Positions 1-9,294 of a stretch of DNA of 64,000 nt are shown here, in pieces. The position numbers and the translations under genes were made by a program. The notes below the pieces were generated by a model, which was not told where the DNA came from, did not search any database, and was given only the letters and a program-made list of their open reading frames with translations. Each line of letters starts with the position of its first letter. The first letter of the stretch is position 1. The DNA comes from Brevundimonas viscosa. Its GTDB lineage: Bacteria > Pseudomonadota > Alphaproteobacteria > Caulobacterales > Caulobacteraceae. The stretch spans positions 1 to 64,000 of the forward strand of contig NZ_FOZV01000010.1 of the NCBI RefSeq assembly GCF_900116065.1, given 5' to 3'.

Positions 1-137
<137 letters not shown>

Positions 138-145
138 TCAGAATC

Positions 146-219
146 TGGAGCGGGTAGACGGGATCGAACCGACATCCTCAGCTTGGAAGGCTGCTGCACT
201 ACCATTGTGCTATACCCGC
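146..219 (-). tRNA. tRNA-Gly (anticodon TCC)
   Basis: The reverse strand folds as a complete cloverleaf. The acceptor stem GCGGGTA pairs with TACCCGC, the anticodon loop CTTCCAA gives TCC, and the T arm contains GGTTCGATCC. The discriminator is U and CCA is encoded, as expected for tRNA-Gly. It lies between tRNA-Tyr and tuf and is probably co-transcribed with them. Confidence 0.96.
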
Positions 220-294
220 GCGGAGAATGCGTCGGATCGCTCCGTCGCACCCGGCCCTCATCGGAGGTCCGCTCCTTCCGGTCTTCACGGCGCG

Positions 295-378
295 TGGTGG
301 GGGAAGCAGGACTCGAACCTGCGAAGCTTACGCAGCGGATTTACAGTCCGCCCCCTTTGCCGCTCGGGACATTCCCCC
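295..378 (-). tRNA. tRNA-Tyr (anticodon GTA)
   Basis: This is a class II tRNA of 84 nt including encoded CCA, with a long variable arm. The acceptor GGGGGAA pairs with TTCCCCC, the anticodon stem-loop GCGGACTGTAAATCCGC gives GTA, and the T arm contains GGTTCGAGTCC. It is the first gene of the tRNA-Tyr/tRNA-Gly/tuf unit on the minus strand. Confidence 0.96.
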
Positions 379-517
379 GCGCGCGATGTGAAGACCGATC
401 CGGAACGCCCGGGCGGGCCTTTCGGTCCGCTCGAACAAAGGCCTTCGGTCGGGGCACGCGCCGGGTTAGAGGGAGCGCCTCGACCGGGAAGCCCTTGGGC
501 CCCAAATCGGAGCGCGC

Positions 518-546
518 CTTATAGTGTCGTCGAAAAGAGAACGCAA
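518..546 (-). promoter_or_regulatory. Candidate sigma-70-type promoter for the tRNA-Tyr/tRNA-Gly/tuf unit
   Basis: On the minus strand TTGCGT (546-541) and TATAAG (523-518) are separated by exactly 17 bases, close to the -35/-10 consensus. It faces the tRNA-tuf unit and overlaps the GTG start of rlmB on the other strand. The predicted start would leave a leader of roughly 130 nt before tRNA-Tyr. The call rests on pattern alone. Confidence 0.45.
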
Positions 547-1402
547 CGACCGTCAAAGCCCGAAAAAGCCGGGCTTCCGGGGTCGCCCCGAGGGCGCCGC
601 CAAGCGCGAGCGCGGCGCGATTCCGGAGCGCGGGCCGGCCACCGATTCCACGCCGCGGCCGCCGCGCGGCAAGGTCGACGCCGACGGCTGGCTGTGGGGC
701 CGCCATCCGGTGCTGGCGGCGCTGGCCAACCCGGCCCGCAAGGGCATGGGCCGGCTGCTGGCCACGCCCGAGCGCGCCGTCGAGATCGACCGCGACCGGC
801 TGGCCCCGCACGGTCACCGCATCGAGACGATCGACCCCGCCGCCCTGGCCCGCCTGCTGCCGCCCGGCGCCGTGCACCAGGGACTGGCCTTCAAGGTCGC
901 GCCGCTGGAGGGCGTGGCGCTGGAGGATATCGCGACCCCGGCCCGGGGCGTCATCGTCATGCTGGACCAGCTGACCGATCCGCAGAACGTCGGGGCGATC
1001 TTCCGCTCGGCCCTGGCCTTCGGGGCGCGCGGCATCGTGGTGCAGGACCGCCACTCCCCGGCCCTGGCCGGCGCCCTGGCCAAGGCGGCGGCGGGGGCGA
1101 CCGAGCGGCTGCCCTGCGTTCGCGCGGTCAACCTCAGCCGGGCGCTCGAGCGGCTGGCCGACCTCGGCTGGCGGGCCGTCGGGCTGGACGGCGCGGCGGA
1201 ACGGACGCTGGAAGAGGCGCTGGACGGCGGCCCGACCGTGCTGGTCATGGGCTCCGAGGGCGAGGGCCTGCGCCGGCTGGTCGCCGAGCACTGCGACGAT
1301 CTGGCCCGCATCCCCATGCCGGGCGGCTTCGAGAGCCTCAACGTCTCCAACGCCGCGGCCATCGCCCTGTACGAGGCCGCGCGCCGGCAAACCGGAACCT
1401 GA
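524..1402 (+). CDS. rlmB: SpoU/TrmH-family RNA 2'-O-methyltransferase, RlmB-like
   Basis: A 292-residue protein. A basic, probably disordered N-terminal 50 residues precede a substrate-binding domain (starting at WGRHPVLAAL) and a C-terminal SPOUT knot fold. The three SpoU motifs are visible: LTDPQNVGAIFRSA, VLVMGSEGEGLRRL and IPMPGGFESLNVSNAAAIAL. Family knowledge: RlmB 2'-O-methylates a guanosine in 23S rRNA using SAM; a tRNA target cannot be excluded from sequence. The start is GTG at 524, with no strong Shine-Dalgarno and overlapping a predicted opposite-strand promoter. A start a few codons downstream is possible because the first ~45 residues are not conserved. Confidence 0.85.
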   Translation: MSSKRERNDRQSPKKPGFRGRPEGAAKRERGAIPERGPATDSTPRPPRGKVDADGWLWGRHPVLAALANPARKGMGRLLATPERAVEIDRDRLAPHGHRIETIDPAALARLLPPGAVHQGLAFKVAPLEGVALEDIATPARGVIVMLDQLTDPQNVGAIFRSALAFGARGIVVQDRHSPALAGALAKAAAGATERLPCVRAVNLSRALERLADLGWRAVGLDGAAERTLEEALDGGPTVLVMGSEGEGLRRLVAEHCDDLARIPMPGGFESLNVSNAAAIALYEAARRQTGT

Positions 1403-1453
1403 GCCGCAGCCGACCGCTTGCCGAACCGACCCTTCCTCCCCTAGAGCGCGGCC

Positions 1454-2299
1454 ATGGATTTCCTCAGCTCCCCCGAACTCGCCTCGCAGCTGGCCGCCCT
1501 CGGCCAGGTGCTGATGATCGACCTCGTGCTGGCCGGCGACAACGCCGTCGCCGTCGGCCTGGCCGCCGCCGCCCTCGCCCCCGAGCAGCGCAAGAAGGCC
1601 ATCCTCATCGGCCTCGCCGCCGCCGTGGTGCTGCGCATCGGCTTCGCCCTGATCACCGTCCAGCTGCTGGCCATCGTCGGCCTCCTGCTGGCCGGCGGGC
1701 TGCTGCTGCTGTGGGTGTGCTGGAAGATGTGGCGCGAGCTGCGCGAGTCCGCCACCCACGACCAGGCCGAGGCCGAGGCCGAGCTCGAGCTGGCCATGCA
1801 GATCGAGCACGGCAAGGGCCCCTCTCCCGAGGAGCTGGGCCTGAAGCGCAAGTCCTTCGGCGCCGCCCTGCTGCAAATCATGATCGCCGACGTGACCATG
1901 TCGCTGGACAACGTCTTGGCCGTGGCCGGCGCGGCGCACGAGCATCCGTGGATCATGGTCTTCGGCCTGGTGCTGTCGATCGGCCTGATGGGCGTGGCGG
2001 CGACCTTCATCGCCCGCATCCTCACCAAGCACCGCTGGATCGGCTACGTCGGCCTGCTGATCGTTCTCTACGTCGCCCTGCACATGGTCTGGGACGGGGC
2101 CCGTTCGGTGATCGTGCGCACCGACAACCGCGAGGCCTTCAACGCCTCGGCCCCGGCCTTCCTCGACATCACCGAGAAGGAGGCGGCGAAGCACCTGCGC
2201 GGCACGCGCGGCGAGGAAGAGAGCGCGGCCCCGGCGCACGGAGCCCCGGCGGCGGAGACGCCGCCGCCGGCCCAAACGGTCCCCGCGCCGGGGGGCTGA
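1454..2299 (+). CDS. TerC-family integral membrane protein (YjbE-type, putative metal exporter)
   Basis: A 281-residue polytopic membrane protein with about seven hydrophobic segments. It carries the duplicated acidic TerC motif: DLVLAGDNAVAVG in the first helix and DVTMSLDNVLAVAG after the central loop. The charged loop (about residues 95-135) is followed by a second membrane bundle, and the last ~50 residues are an Ala/Pro/Glu-rich cytoplasmic tail. TerC/YjbE proteins are linked to metal (often manganese) efflux; the substrate here is not determined by sequence. It lies 51 bp after rlmB and ends just before a strong bidirectional terminator. Confidence 0.85.
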   Translation: MDFLSSPELASQLAALGQVLMIDLVLAGDNAVAVGLAAAALAPEQRKKAILIGLAAAVVLRIGFALITVQLLAIVGLLLAGGLLLLWVCWKMWRELRESATHDQAEAEAELELAMQIEHGKGPSPEELGLKRKSFGAALLQIMIADVTMSLDNVLAVAGAAHEHPWIMVFGLVLSIGLMGVAATFIARILTKHRWIGYVGLLIVLYVALHMVWDGARSVIVRTDNREAFNASAPAFLDITEKEAAKHLRGTRGEEESAAPAHGAPAAETPPPAQTVPAPGG

Positions 2300-2304
2300 C
2301 GCGA

Positions 2305-2334
2305 AAAAGGCCCGGAGCGCGCTCCGGGCCTTTT
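2305..2334. terminator. Perfect 30-bp palindromic bidirectional terminator
   Basis: AAAAGGCCCGGAGCG is followed directly by its exact reverse complement, ending in TTTT on both strands. It sits between the converging ends of the TerC gene (+) and metG (-) and can serve as an intrinsic terminator for both. Confidence 0.85.
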
Positions 2335-2352
2335 GTCATTCAGGCGGAAGCC

Positions 2353-4059
2353 TCAGGCCTCGGCCCCGCCGAAACGCTCCGACCACTCCGCCACCTGGGC
2401 GTCCTCGATCTTGGCGAACAGGACCCCGGCGGCGGCCACCGTCTGGCCGCGCGGCAGGGCGTCCAGCAGGGGCGCGTCGGCCGCGGGCCACGACAGGTCG
2501 CTGGTCCCGACCGCCGCCGCGATCCTCTCCGCCGAGAACGGCGTCACCGGCGCGGCCAGTCGCGCGAACAGGGCCACAAGGTTCAGGCCGGTGCGCACCC
2601 CGACCGCGGCGCGGTCGACATCGGTCTTGAAGGCGGTCCACGGGGCCGCCTCCTGCAGGTACTCGTTGCCCGACACCCAGACGGCGCGCAGGGCCTGACA
2701 CGCCTTGCGGAACTCCATGGCCTCGAACTGCGCCGTCGCCTCCGCGATGCCGGCCCGCAGGTCGGCCTCCAGCTTCGCCTCCAGGGGGCCGGGCTCCCCG
2801 CCGTCCGGCACGACGCCATCGAACTTCGATTCCGCGAACTTGACGATGCGGTTGACGAAATTGCCGAGCACGTCGGCGAGGTCCTTGTTCACCGCGCCCT
2901 GGAACTGCTCCCAGGTGAAGGCGGCGTCCGAGTGCTCGGGCCCGTAGGCGGTCAGGAACCAGCGCCAGTAGTCGGCCGGCAGCAGCTCCAGGGCCTGGTC
3001 CATGAACACGCCGCGCTTCTGGCTGGTCGAGAACTTGCCGCCGTACCAGTTCAGCCAGTTGAAGGCCTTCAGCTGGTCGACCGTCTTCCACGGCTCGCCC
3101 GATCCCAGGATCGTCGCCGGGAAGCTGACGGTGTGGAAGGCGACGTTGTCCTTGCCCATGAACTGGACGTAGCGGACGTCCCCGGCGCCCTCGTCGGTGC
3201 GCCACCAGTCGCGCCAGGTCCGCCCCGTCGCCTCGGCCCACTCCTCGGTGGCGCCGATGTATTCGATGGGGGCGTCGAACCAGACATAGAAGACCTTGCC
3301 CTCCAGCCCCGGCCGCGGCCCGCCGTCGGGGCCGACCACCGGCACGCCCCACTTCAGGTCGCGGGTGATGCCGCGGTCGATCAGCCCCTCGTCGAGGTGC
3401 TTGAGCGCGATCGACCTCGCCAGCGTCTGCCAGCCCTCGCGGCTGTCGATCCAGGCGCGGATGCGGTCGGCCAGCTTCGTCTGCAGCAGATAGAGGTGGC
3501 GGGTGTCGCGCACCTCGAGGTTCCGCGAACCGGACACCGAGGAATACGGATCGATCAGATCGGTCGGGTCCAGCAGGCGGCCGCAGTTGTCGCACTGGTC
3601 GCCGCGCGCGCCGACGTGGCCGCAGTGCGGGCAGGTGCCCTCGACGTAGCGGTCCGGCAGGAAGCGGGCGTCGTCGATCGAATAGATCATCCGGTCGACC
3701 CGCTCCTCGATCAGGCCGTTCTTCTCCAGCACCTCGGCGAAATGCTGGGTCAGCCGGTGGTTCGGCGCATTCGAGGAGCGGCCGAACCAGTCGTAGCTCA
3801 GGCCGAAGGCCTCGCCGGCCTGCTTCTGGATCTCGTGCTGCTCGTCGCAATAGGTGCGCACGTCCTGCCCGGCCGCCGCGGCGGCCAGCTCGGCCGGGGT
3901 GCCGTGCTCGTCGGTGGCGCAGATGTAGAGCACCTCATGCCCCTGGGCCCGCTTGAACCGCGCCCAGACGTCGGCCGGCAGCATCGACCCGGCCAGATTG
4001 CCCAGATGTTTGATGCCGTTGATGTACGGCAGGGCCGAGGTGATCAGGATGCGGGCCAT
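2353..4059 (-). CDS. metG: Methionine--tRNA ligase
   Basis: A 568-residue class I aminoacyl-tRNA synthetase that charges tRNA-Met. It begins [15 protein letters not shown], followed by the HIGH-equivalent KHLGN near residue 20. The zinc knuckle CPHCGHVG...CDNCG lies in the connective domain, and the KMSKS-equivalent is KFSTSQKRG. The C-terminal helical anticodon-binding domain ends without the extra dimerisation domain of longer MetRS. An in-frame ATG 30 bases upstream exists, but the conserved N terminus supports 4059. It converges on the TerC gene through a shared terminator. Confidence 0.95.
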   Translation of the reverse strand: MARILITSALPYINGIKHLGNLAGSMLPADVWARFKRAQGHEVLYICATDEHGTPAELAAAAAGQDVRTYCDEQHEIQKQAGEAFGLSYDWFGRSSNAPNHRLTQHFAEVLEKNGLIEERVDRMIYSIDDARFLPDRYVEGTCPHCGHVGARGDQCDNCGRLLDPTDLIDPYSSVSGSRNLEVRDTRHLYLLQTKLADRIRAWIDSREGWQTLARSIALKHLDEGLIDRGITRDLKWGVPVVGPDGGPRPGLEGKVFYVWFDAPIEYIGATEEWAEATGRTWRDWWRTDEGAGDVRYVQFMGKDNVAFHTVSFPATILGSGEPWKTVDQLKAFNWLNWYGGKFSTSQKRGVFMDQALELLPADYWRWFLTAYGPEHSDAAFTWEQFQGAVNKDLADVLGNFVNRIVKFAESKFDGVVPDGGEPGPLEAKLEADLRAGIAEATAQFEAMEFRKACQALRAVWVSGNEYLQEAAPWTAFKTDVDRAAVGVRTGLNLVALFARLAAPVTPFSAERIAAAVGTSDLSWPAADAPLLDALPRGQTVAAAGVLFAKIEDAQVAEWSERFGGAEA

Positions 4060-4202
4060 GGGAGTCCGGAAGGCTTGGGAGGCGACCATATAGAGAGGCC
4101 CCGGGCCGGCGGCAAAGCCCCGACGGCCCGTCCGGCGTCAGGAAGCGTGGGTTCGCTCGGCGCCCTGGATCGTGCACAGTGACGCGTGAGGAGGAGGATC
4201 CC

Positions 4203-5009
4203 ATGCGCCACCCCGCTACGCCGGCCGCCATCACGGGACTCGCCCTGGCGCTGACCGGCGCCGCCGCCGCGCCTTCGCCGGTCCTCGCCCAGGCGTCCCG
4301 CCCAAGGGCAGAAGCCTGCGCCGCGTTCCGGTTTCAGCCGGTGGAGTTCTGGGTCGACGCCGAGGCGGTGCACCCGGGCCAGACCCTGCCCCTGAGAGCC
4401 GTCTCGGGTCTCGCGCGAACCGCCAGCTTCATCCCGCCCGCCATTCCGGCGTCCTGCCTGGTCGACTGGCGCATCGCCCCAACCGGCGTCGCCACCCTGT
4501 CAGACGATCGACTGAGCATCATGGTGTCGCCGGACGCTCGTATCGGTGAAACCCTGACCCTCGAGGCCCGGGCGCCGGACGGACCCGTCGCCCGCCACGT
4601 CCGGGCCATCGAGGATCCGGCGAGCCCGCCGGCTGACGCCCCGCCGCCGGACGAGTCCGGGGAGCGGGTTCTTACCGGCCTGTGGCCCCAGGTCCAAATC
4701 GAGTGCTCCGGACCGCAGCCGACGGAACCGGTGCGGGAGCTGGAGTTCAGGGCGCCCGGCCGCTTCTGGGTCACCTTCCTGCCCTTCGAGAGCTACCGGG
4801 ACTACTGGGGACAGGCGGATTTCGACCCCGTCACGAGCCGCCTGACCCTGACCGTCGAGGGCGGCAACAACGTGCCTGACAGCACCATCCTGTCCGGCCC
4901 CGCCCGGCTCGAGGACGACGGCCGCCGGCTGGTGCTGGAGGGTTTCAGCCTCGGCAACGCCCACCATCGCAATTCGGGCTGGCCCTGCCGGTACGTGTTC
5001 GCGCGGTGA
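4203..5009 (+). CDS. Secreted protein of unknown function
   Basis: I do not recognise a family. The 268-residue product starts with a typical signal peptide: MRHPATPAAI, then a hydrophobic stretch, with likely cleavage after VLAQA. The start at 4203 is chosen because GAGGAGG lies just upstream; an in-frame upstream ATG lacks such a site. The mature part has four cysteines (in EACAAF, PASCLVDW, QIECSGP and WPCRYVF) that could form two disulfides, and looks beta-rich. A Pro-rich linker near residues 145-160 suggests two domains. It ends immediately against the converging MATE gene with no gap. Confidence 0.75.
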   Translation: MRHPATPAAITGLALALTGAAAAPSPVLAQASRPRAEACAAFRFQPVEFWVDAEAVHPGQTLPLRAVSGLARTASFIPPAIPASCLVDWRIAPTGVATLSDDRLSIMVSPDARIGETLTLEARAPDGPVARHVRAIEDPASPPADAPPPDESGERVLTGLWPQVQIECSGPQPTEPVRELEFRAPGRFWVTFLPFESYRDYWGQADFDPVTSRLTLTVEGGNNVPDSTILSGPARLEDDGRRLVLEGFSLGNAHHRNSGWPCRYVFAR

Positions 5010-6359
5010 TCAGCCGGCGTCGGCCGGCAGCCGCCGCGCCACGCGCACGAACCGCCCCGTCAGCAGCGTCGCCGAGACCAGGCTGGCGACGATCACCGCC
5101 CAGACGAGGCCATCCACGCCGATCTCGTGCGCCAGCCACCAGCCCAGCGGCATCATGATCGCCGAATAGGCGACGAAGTGCAGGATGGTCGGCCACCAGA
5201 CGTCGCCGGCGGCGCGGTTGGCCGAGGCGGCGACCACCTGGATGGCGTCGGCGACGAAGAACAGGGTGGCCAGCACCAGCGCCGGGACGACCACCGCCAG
5301 CAGGGTCGGGTCGCGGTTGTAGACCGAGGCCAGCCATGGGGCGGTCGGCCAGACGATCAGGGCGATCACGGTGGCCAGCGCCGCCACCACGGCCACCCCC
5401 ACCAGCCCCGCGCGCATCACCCCGCGTCCGTCGCCGGCCCCGTAGGCCCGGCCGACCAGCACGGCGGTCGCGGCCGACAGGCCCATCGGGACCATGAAGA
5501 CGATGGCCGAGATGTTCAGCACGATGGTCCATGCCGAAGTCTCGATCGCCCCGATCCGGCCGGCGAAGAAGGTCATGGCTCCGAAGGCGGCCACCTCGAT
5601 GAAGTAGGAGCTGCCGGCGCCGTAGCCGACCTTGCGCTGGTCGCGCTCGACGACCCGGTCCCGACGCGGGCGGTCGAACACGCCCAGCGCCCGCGCCTCG
5701 GGCAGCCGGACGATGAACCAGACGAGGAACACCGCCAGCGACAGCCGGGCGAAGAAGGTCGCCCAGGCCGAGGCCGCCGCGCCCGACCAGCCGATGCCCA
5801 GCAGATCCGGAACCAGCAGCAGATTGAGGGCCAGATTGACCCCGTTGGCCACCCACATGGCCCACATCCCGGCCTTGGGCCGATGCAGGGCCTCGAGGAA
5901 GAACTGCGCCGCCACCGAGACCAGATAGGCCGGCATCGACAGGGCGAAGATGATCAGCGGCCGGCTGGCGCCTTCCGCGAGGCCGTCGGCCAGCCCGGCG
6001 TGGCGCAGGGCCCACGGCCCGATCAGGATCAGTCCGACCATGGACAGCACGCCGATCTGCAGGGCGTAGACGACCCCGCGGCGGAACACCGCCCCGACCT
6101 CGTGGGTGCGCCCCTCGCCCAGCATGCGCGCGGTCATCACCTGCACCCCCATCATCAGGCCGACGGCGGTGGTGACCAGAATGGCGGTCGGCGCCCAGGC
6201 GAGGGCGTGAAAGGCCAGTTGTTCGCCCGAGAAATTGCCGACCACGATGGCGTCGGTCAGGCCCATGGTCATGATGCCGATGCGCGCCAGCACCACCGGC
6301 CACGCGAGGTGCAGCAGGTCCTTCAGGGTGGTGCGGGTGGCGAGGCTGAGCGTGAACAT
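5010..6359 (-). CDS. MATE-family multidrug/toxin efflux transporter (NorM-like)
   Basis: A 449-residue inner-membrane protein with about twelve transmembrane helices in two six-helix halves, as in MATE antiporters that expel cationic drugs against Na+ or H+. Typical features include LAWPVVLARIGIMTMGLTDAI in helix 1, the QFFLEALHRPK loop after the first half, and VPMGLSAATAVLVGRAYGAG in the second half. Full family length. It stands alone, with its start facing a repeat-rich intergenic region and its end abutting the preceding convergent gene. Confidence 0.88.
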   Translation of the reverse strand: MFTLSLATRTTLKDLLHLAWPVVLARIGIMTMGLTDAIVVGNFSGEQLAFHALAWAPTAILVTTAVGLMMGVQVMTARMLGEGRTHEVGAVFRRGVVYALQIGVLSMVGLILIGPWALRHAGLADGLAEGASRPLIIFALSMPAYLVSVAAQFFLEALHRPKAGMWAMWVANGVNLALNLLLVPDLLGIGWSGAAASAWATFFARLSLAVFLVWFIVRLPEARALGVFDRPRRDRVVERDQRKVGYGAGSSYFIEVAAFGAMTFFAGRIGAIETSAWTIVLNISAIVFMVPMGLSAATAVLVGRAYGAGDGRGVMRAGLVGVAVVAALATVIALIVWPTAPWLASVYNRDPTLLAVVVPALVLATLFFVADAIQVVAASANRAAGDVWWPTILHFVAYSAIMMPLGWWLAHEIGVDGLVWAVIVASLVSATLLTGRFVRVARRLPADAG

Positions 6360-6456
6360 GGGCCGCGCGACAGGCCACGGCGGAGGAGCCGGGTCAACTG
6401 GATTTGAGGCGGGCCGGGATAAGCTGACCTTCTCGCCGCGTGCGACGATCGCGTAG

Positions 6457-6625
6457 CTGGTTCATCACGAAGGACACGAAGGACCACAAAGGACACGAAG
6501 AGGCCTGCGCCCCTCGTCGCGCGAAGCGCATTCCGGTGCTGCGAGGAATGAACATGCCTGCGGCGCCACGCCCTCGCTCTCGTCGTGTTCTTCGTGCCGT
6601 CTTCGTGTCCTTTGTGATGAATCAG
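6457..6625. repeat. Inverted repeat with 9-mer (CACGAAGGA-type) arms
   Basis: The left arm (about 6457-6501) is built from degenerate 9-mers CACGAAGGA / CACAAAGGA. The right arm (about 6579-6625) is its imperfect reverse complement: the ends CTGGTTCATCACGAAGG and CCTTTGTGATGAATCAG match at 15 of 17 positions. About 75 bp separate the arms. It occupies most of the 346-bp gap between the MATE gene and mccB. There is no ORF or transposase inside. It resembles extragenic palindromic elements rather than a transposon. Confidence 0.8.
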
Positions 6626-6705
6626 CGCCCTCAGCCACGGGCGCCGTCCCCGACGCGGTCCTGCGCCCGCTTCCCCCCGCGCCGGAACGCCCCTAAACCA
6701 CCCGC

Positions 6706-8298
6706 ATGCCCAAGCTGACTTCCGCCCTCGACAAGACCAGCGCCGCCTTCCGCAAGCTGGACGCCCACAACCGCGCCCTGCGCGACGAGCTGCACGAGAA
6801 GGTGGCGGCGGCCGCGCGCGGCGGTTCGGACAAGGCGCGCGAGCGGCACGTATCGCGCGGCAAGCTGCTGCCCCGCGACCGCGTCGAACGCCTGCTCGAT
6901 CCCGGCTCGCCCTTCCTCGAGATCGGCCAGCTGGCGGCGCACGGCATGTACGGCGGCGAGGCCCCCGGCGCCGGGATGATCTGCGGCATCGGCCGGGTGT
7001 CGGGCCGCGAGGTGATGATCGTCGCCAACGACCCGACGGTGAAGGGCGGCGCCTATTTCCCGATGACGGTGAAGAAGCACCTGCGGGCCCAGGAGATCGC
7101 CGAGCAGAACAACCTGCCCTGCATCTACCTGGTCGACTCCGGCGGGGCCAACCTGCCGCACCAGGCCGAGGTCTTCCCCGACCGCGACCACTTCGGCCGC
7201 ATCTTCTTCAACCAGGCGCGGATGTCGGCGAAGTCCATCCCCCAGATCGCCTGCGTCATGGGCAGCTGCACCGCCGGCGGCGCCTACGTGCCGGCCATGT
7301 CGGACGAGACGGTCATCGTCCGCAACCAGGGCACCATCTTCCTCGCCGGTCCGCCGCTGGTGAAGGCCGCCACCGGCGAGGTCATCTCGGCCGAGGACCT
7401 GGGCGGGGCCGAGACCCACGGGCGGAAGTCCGGCGTGGTCGACTACGTCGCCGAGAACGACGAGCACGCGCTGGAGATCGTCCGCGACATCGTCGCCAGC
7501 CTGAACACGGTCAAGCGCGTCGACATGGACGTGCGCGAGCCCCGGCCGCCGGTCTTCGATCCCGAGGAGCTGTACGGCCTGATCCCCGACGACGTCCGCG
7601 CCCCCTACGACGTGCGCGAGGTCATCGCCCGCCTCGTCGACGGCTCCGAGTTCGACGAGTTCAAGGCGCTGTACGGCACGACCCTGGTCTGCGGCTTCGC
7701 CCGCATCTGGGGCTATCCGGTCGCCATCCTCGCCAACAACGGCGTGCTGTTCTCGGAAAGCGCGCTCAAGGGCGCCCACTTCATCGAACTGGCCTGCAAG
7801 CGGAAGATTCCGCTGGTCTTCCTGCAGAACATCTCCGGCTTCATGGTCGGCGGCCGCTACGAAGCCGAGGGGATCGCGAAGAACGGGGCCAAGCTGGTCA
7901 CCGCCGTCGCCTCGGCCGAGGTGCCCAAATTCACCGTCCTGATCGGCGGCAGCTTCGGGGCCGGCAACTACGGCATGTGCGGCCGCGCCTACTCCCCGCG
8001 CTTCCTGTTCACCTGGCCCAACAGCCGCATCAGCGTCATGGGCGGCGAACAGGCCGCCGCCGTCCTCGCCACCGTCCACCGCGACGCCGACACCTGGTCC
8101 GAGGAAGAGGCCGAGGCCTTCAAGGCCCCGATCCGCCAGAAATACGAGGACGAGGGCAACCCCTGGTACGCCACCGCCAGGCTGTGGGACGACGGGGTGA
8201 TCGACCCGGCGCAGACGCGGGATGTGCTCGGTCTGGCGATCTCGGCCAGCCTGAACGCCCCGATCCCGGAGACGACGTTCGGCGTGTTCCGGATGTAG
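6706..8298 (+). CDS. mccB: Methylcrotonyl-CoA carboxylase carboxyltransferase (beta) subunit
   Basis: A 530-residue carboxyltransferase that moves CO2 from biotin to 3-methylcrotonyl-CoA in leucine breakdown (also called liuB). Sequence marks are the two crotonase-like halves: an N half with [19 protein letters not shown] and [19 protein letters not shown], and a C half with [19 protein letters not shown] and [34 protein letters not shown] and the full length favour MCC over propionyl-CoA carboxylase beta. liuC and mccA lie downstream on the same strand, but about 1.4 kb of unrelated DNA intervenes. Confidence 0.93.
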   Translation: MPKLTSALDKTSAAFRKLDAHNRALRDELHEKVAAAARGGSDKARERHVSRGKLLPRDRVERLLDPGSPFLEIGQLAAHGMYGGEAPGAGMICGIGRVSGREVMIVANDPTVKGGAYFPMTVKKHLRAQEIAEQNNLPCIYLVDSGGANLPHQAEVFPDRDHFGRIFFNQARMSAKSIPQIACVMGSCTAGGAYVPAMSDETVIVRNQGTIFLAGPPLVKAATGEVISAEDLGGAETHGRKSGVVDYVAENDEHALEIVRDIVASLNTVKRVDMDVREPRPPVFDPEELYGLIPDDVRAPYDVREVIARLVDGSEFDEFKALYGTTLVCGFARIWGYPVAILANNGVLFSESALKGAHFIELACKRKIPLVFLQNISGFMVGGRYEAEGIAKNGAKLVTAVASAEVPKFTVLIGGSFGAGNYGMCGRAYSPRFLFTWPNSRISVMGGEQAAAVLATVHRDADTWSEEEAEAFKAPIRQKYEDEGNPWYATARLWDDGVIDPAQTRDVLGLAISASLNAPIPETTFGVFRM

Positions 8299-8383
8299 GC
8301 GCGCCGCAAGCGGGCCTCGGGAACGCCGGCTAGGGGTGGAAAGCGGACGTTGACAGTGATCCCGCGACATCTACCGTTTGGGT

Positions 8384-8947
8384 ATGTGGCGAGCGGTCCT
8401 GATAGGCATTTCCATGGTCGTCTCGGGGTGCGTCGCCCCGCAGCCGCACAGCGGTCGGACCGTGGCGGCGTTTGAAGTCCAACTTCACACGCCATCTGAC
8501 CGGGCGGAGTTCCTCGCTATCCTTCGGCAAGTATCGCAGGCGGAAGGTCTGCACGTCGATGCAGAGAACGACGAGAGCTTGAGATATACTGCCGAGGCAA
8601 TCCCGGAGGCCAACCGAACGCTCCGCGCGGCAATATGGAGAGGCACCGAAGATGATCACGCAGAGGCGGTGATCATGGATGGACACGATCACCTCGGGCT
8701 TGTCTGGATAGCTTTTCTGGAAGGCGAAGATCCCGCATCAGCGACCCGATTTCGGGAGCGAGTGATGAACCGCCTTGTGCTTCGCTGGCCTGAAACCATG
8801 TCGCTGCCTGTGATGCCGACAGGGTCGATCCCGAACCCCCACCAGCTTGTCAAAACCCGCTCCGGCTACAAGCTCGATCCGGCTTACGTCTCAAGTTATG
8901 AGGTCAAGGCATCTTCGCGTCTGGTCTCTCACCCGCAAGCGGACTGA
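8384..8947 (+). CDS. Putative lipoprotein of unknown function
   Basis: I do not recognise the family. The product is 187 residues from ATG 8384 (a TTG two codons upstream is the alternative). The N terminus MWRAVLIGISMVVSGC is a short lipoprotein signal peptide with lipobox VVSGC, so the mature protein would be anchored through the first Cys. The rest is soluble and mixed alpha/beta with many acidic residues. Base composition is visibly lower in GC than the flanking leucine-catabolism genes, and repeat motifs lie on both sides, which suggests insertion by transfer. No clear Shine-Dalgarno. Confidence 0.65.
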   Translation: MWRAVLIGISMVVSGCVAPQPHSGRTVAAFEVQLHTPSDRAEFLAILRQVSQAEGLHVDAENDESLRYTAEAIPEANRTLRAAIWRGTEDDHAEAVIMDGHDHLGLVWIAFLEGEDPASATRFRERVMNRLVLRWPETMSLPVMPTGSIPNPHQLVKTRSGYKLDPAYVSSYEVKASSRLVSHPQAD

Positions 8948-9000
8948 GCGGGCGTCCGGATAGGGTGGTTAGCGGACTCACGTGCAGTTATCGTTCGCTG

Positions 9001-9234
9001 ATGGCGCGCGATAGAACAGTTGGAGCGTTTTCCCGCAGCGACGGCTTGGAACGCATCATCGTCGTCGAGCGAGAGGACGGCCTCTATACCTATAAGAAGC
9101 AGCCTGCTGACCGGGACGGGGCTTGGGGTAATCCGGGTCCAAGTTGCGGCGTCTACGACAGCCCAGAAACTGCTATTGCCGAGGCCCGGCAGCGGGTCTG
9201 GTGGCTAAAAGCGGGCATGCCCGACGTCGGCTAA
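9001..9234 (+). CDS. Small hypothetical protein
   Basis: A 77-residue product (MARDRTVGAFSRSDGLERI...) ending in KAGMPDVG, with no membrane segment or recognised motif. The pattern VVEREDGLYTYKKQ...SPETAIAEARQRVWWL looks like a compact alpha/beta domain with a C-terminal helix. The GTG at 8965 lies inside a repeat motif, so the ATG at 9001 is preferred. It sits in the same lower-GC insert as the preceding lipoprotein gene. Function unknown. Confidence 0.55.
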   Translation: MARDRTVGAFSRSDGLERIIVVEREDGLYTYKKQPADRDGAWGNPGPSCGVYDSPETAIAEARQRVWWLKAGMPDVG

Positions 9235-9294
9235 GGGTCGAAAGCGGTCCATCAACGATGGGCCGGAAGCGGACGTCGCGCGGCCTGGATCAGT

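Larger units (their letters stand above)
8331..9277 (+). repeat. Four dispersed copies of a ~21-bp motif (TAGGGGTGGAAAGCGGACGTT-like) around two small genes
   Basis: Related motifs occur at about 8332-8353 (TAGGGGTGGAAAGCGGACG), 8961-8981 (TAGGGTGGTTAGCGGACTC), 9232-9252 (TAAGGGTCGAAAGCGGTCC) and 9259-9279 (TGGGCCGGAAGCGGACGTC). They share GGG-x3-6-AAGCGG-ACG and fall at or just after gene ends in a visibly lower-GC stretch. The coordinates span the set; the genes between are annotated separately. Confidence 0.6.

Noticed and set aside
6360-6705. A small transposon in the gap before mccB
   Set aside because: There is an inverted repeat but no transposase, no target-site duplication that I can see, and only ~75 bp between arms.
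8331-9279. Integron attC sites around the small orphan genes
   Set aside because: No inverted core sites (GTTRRRY / RYYYAAC) in the right arrangement and no integrase in the window.
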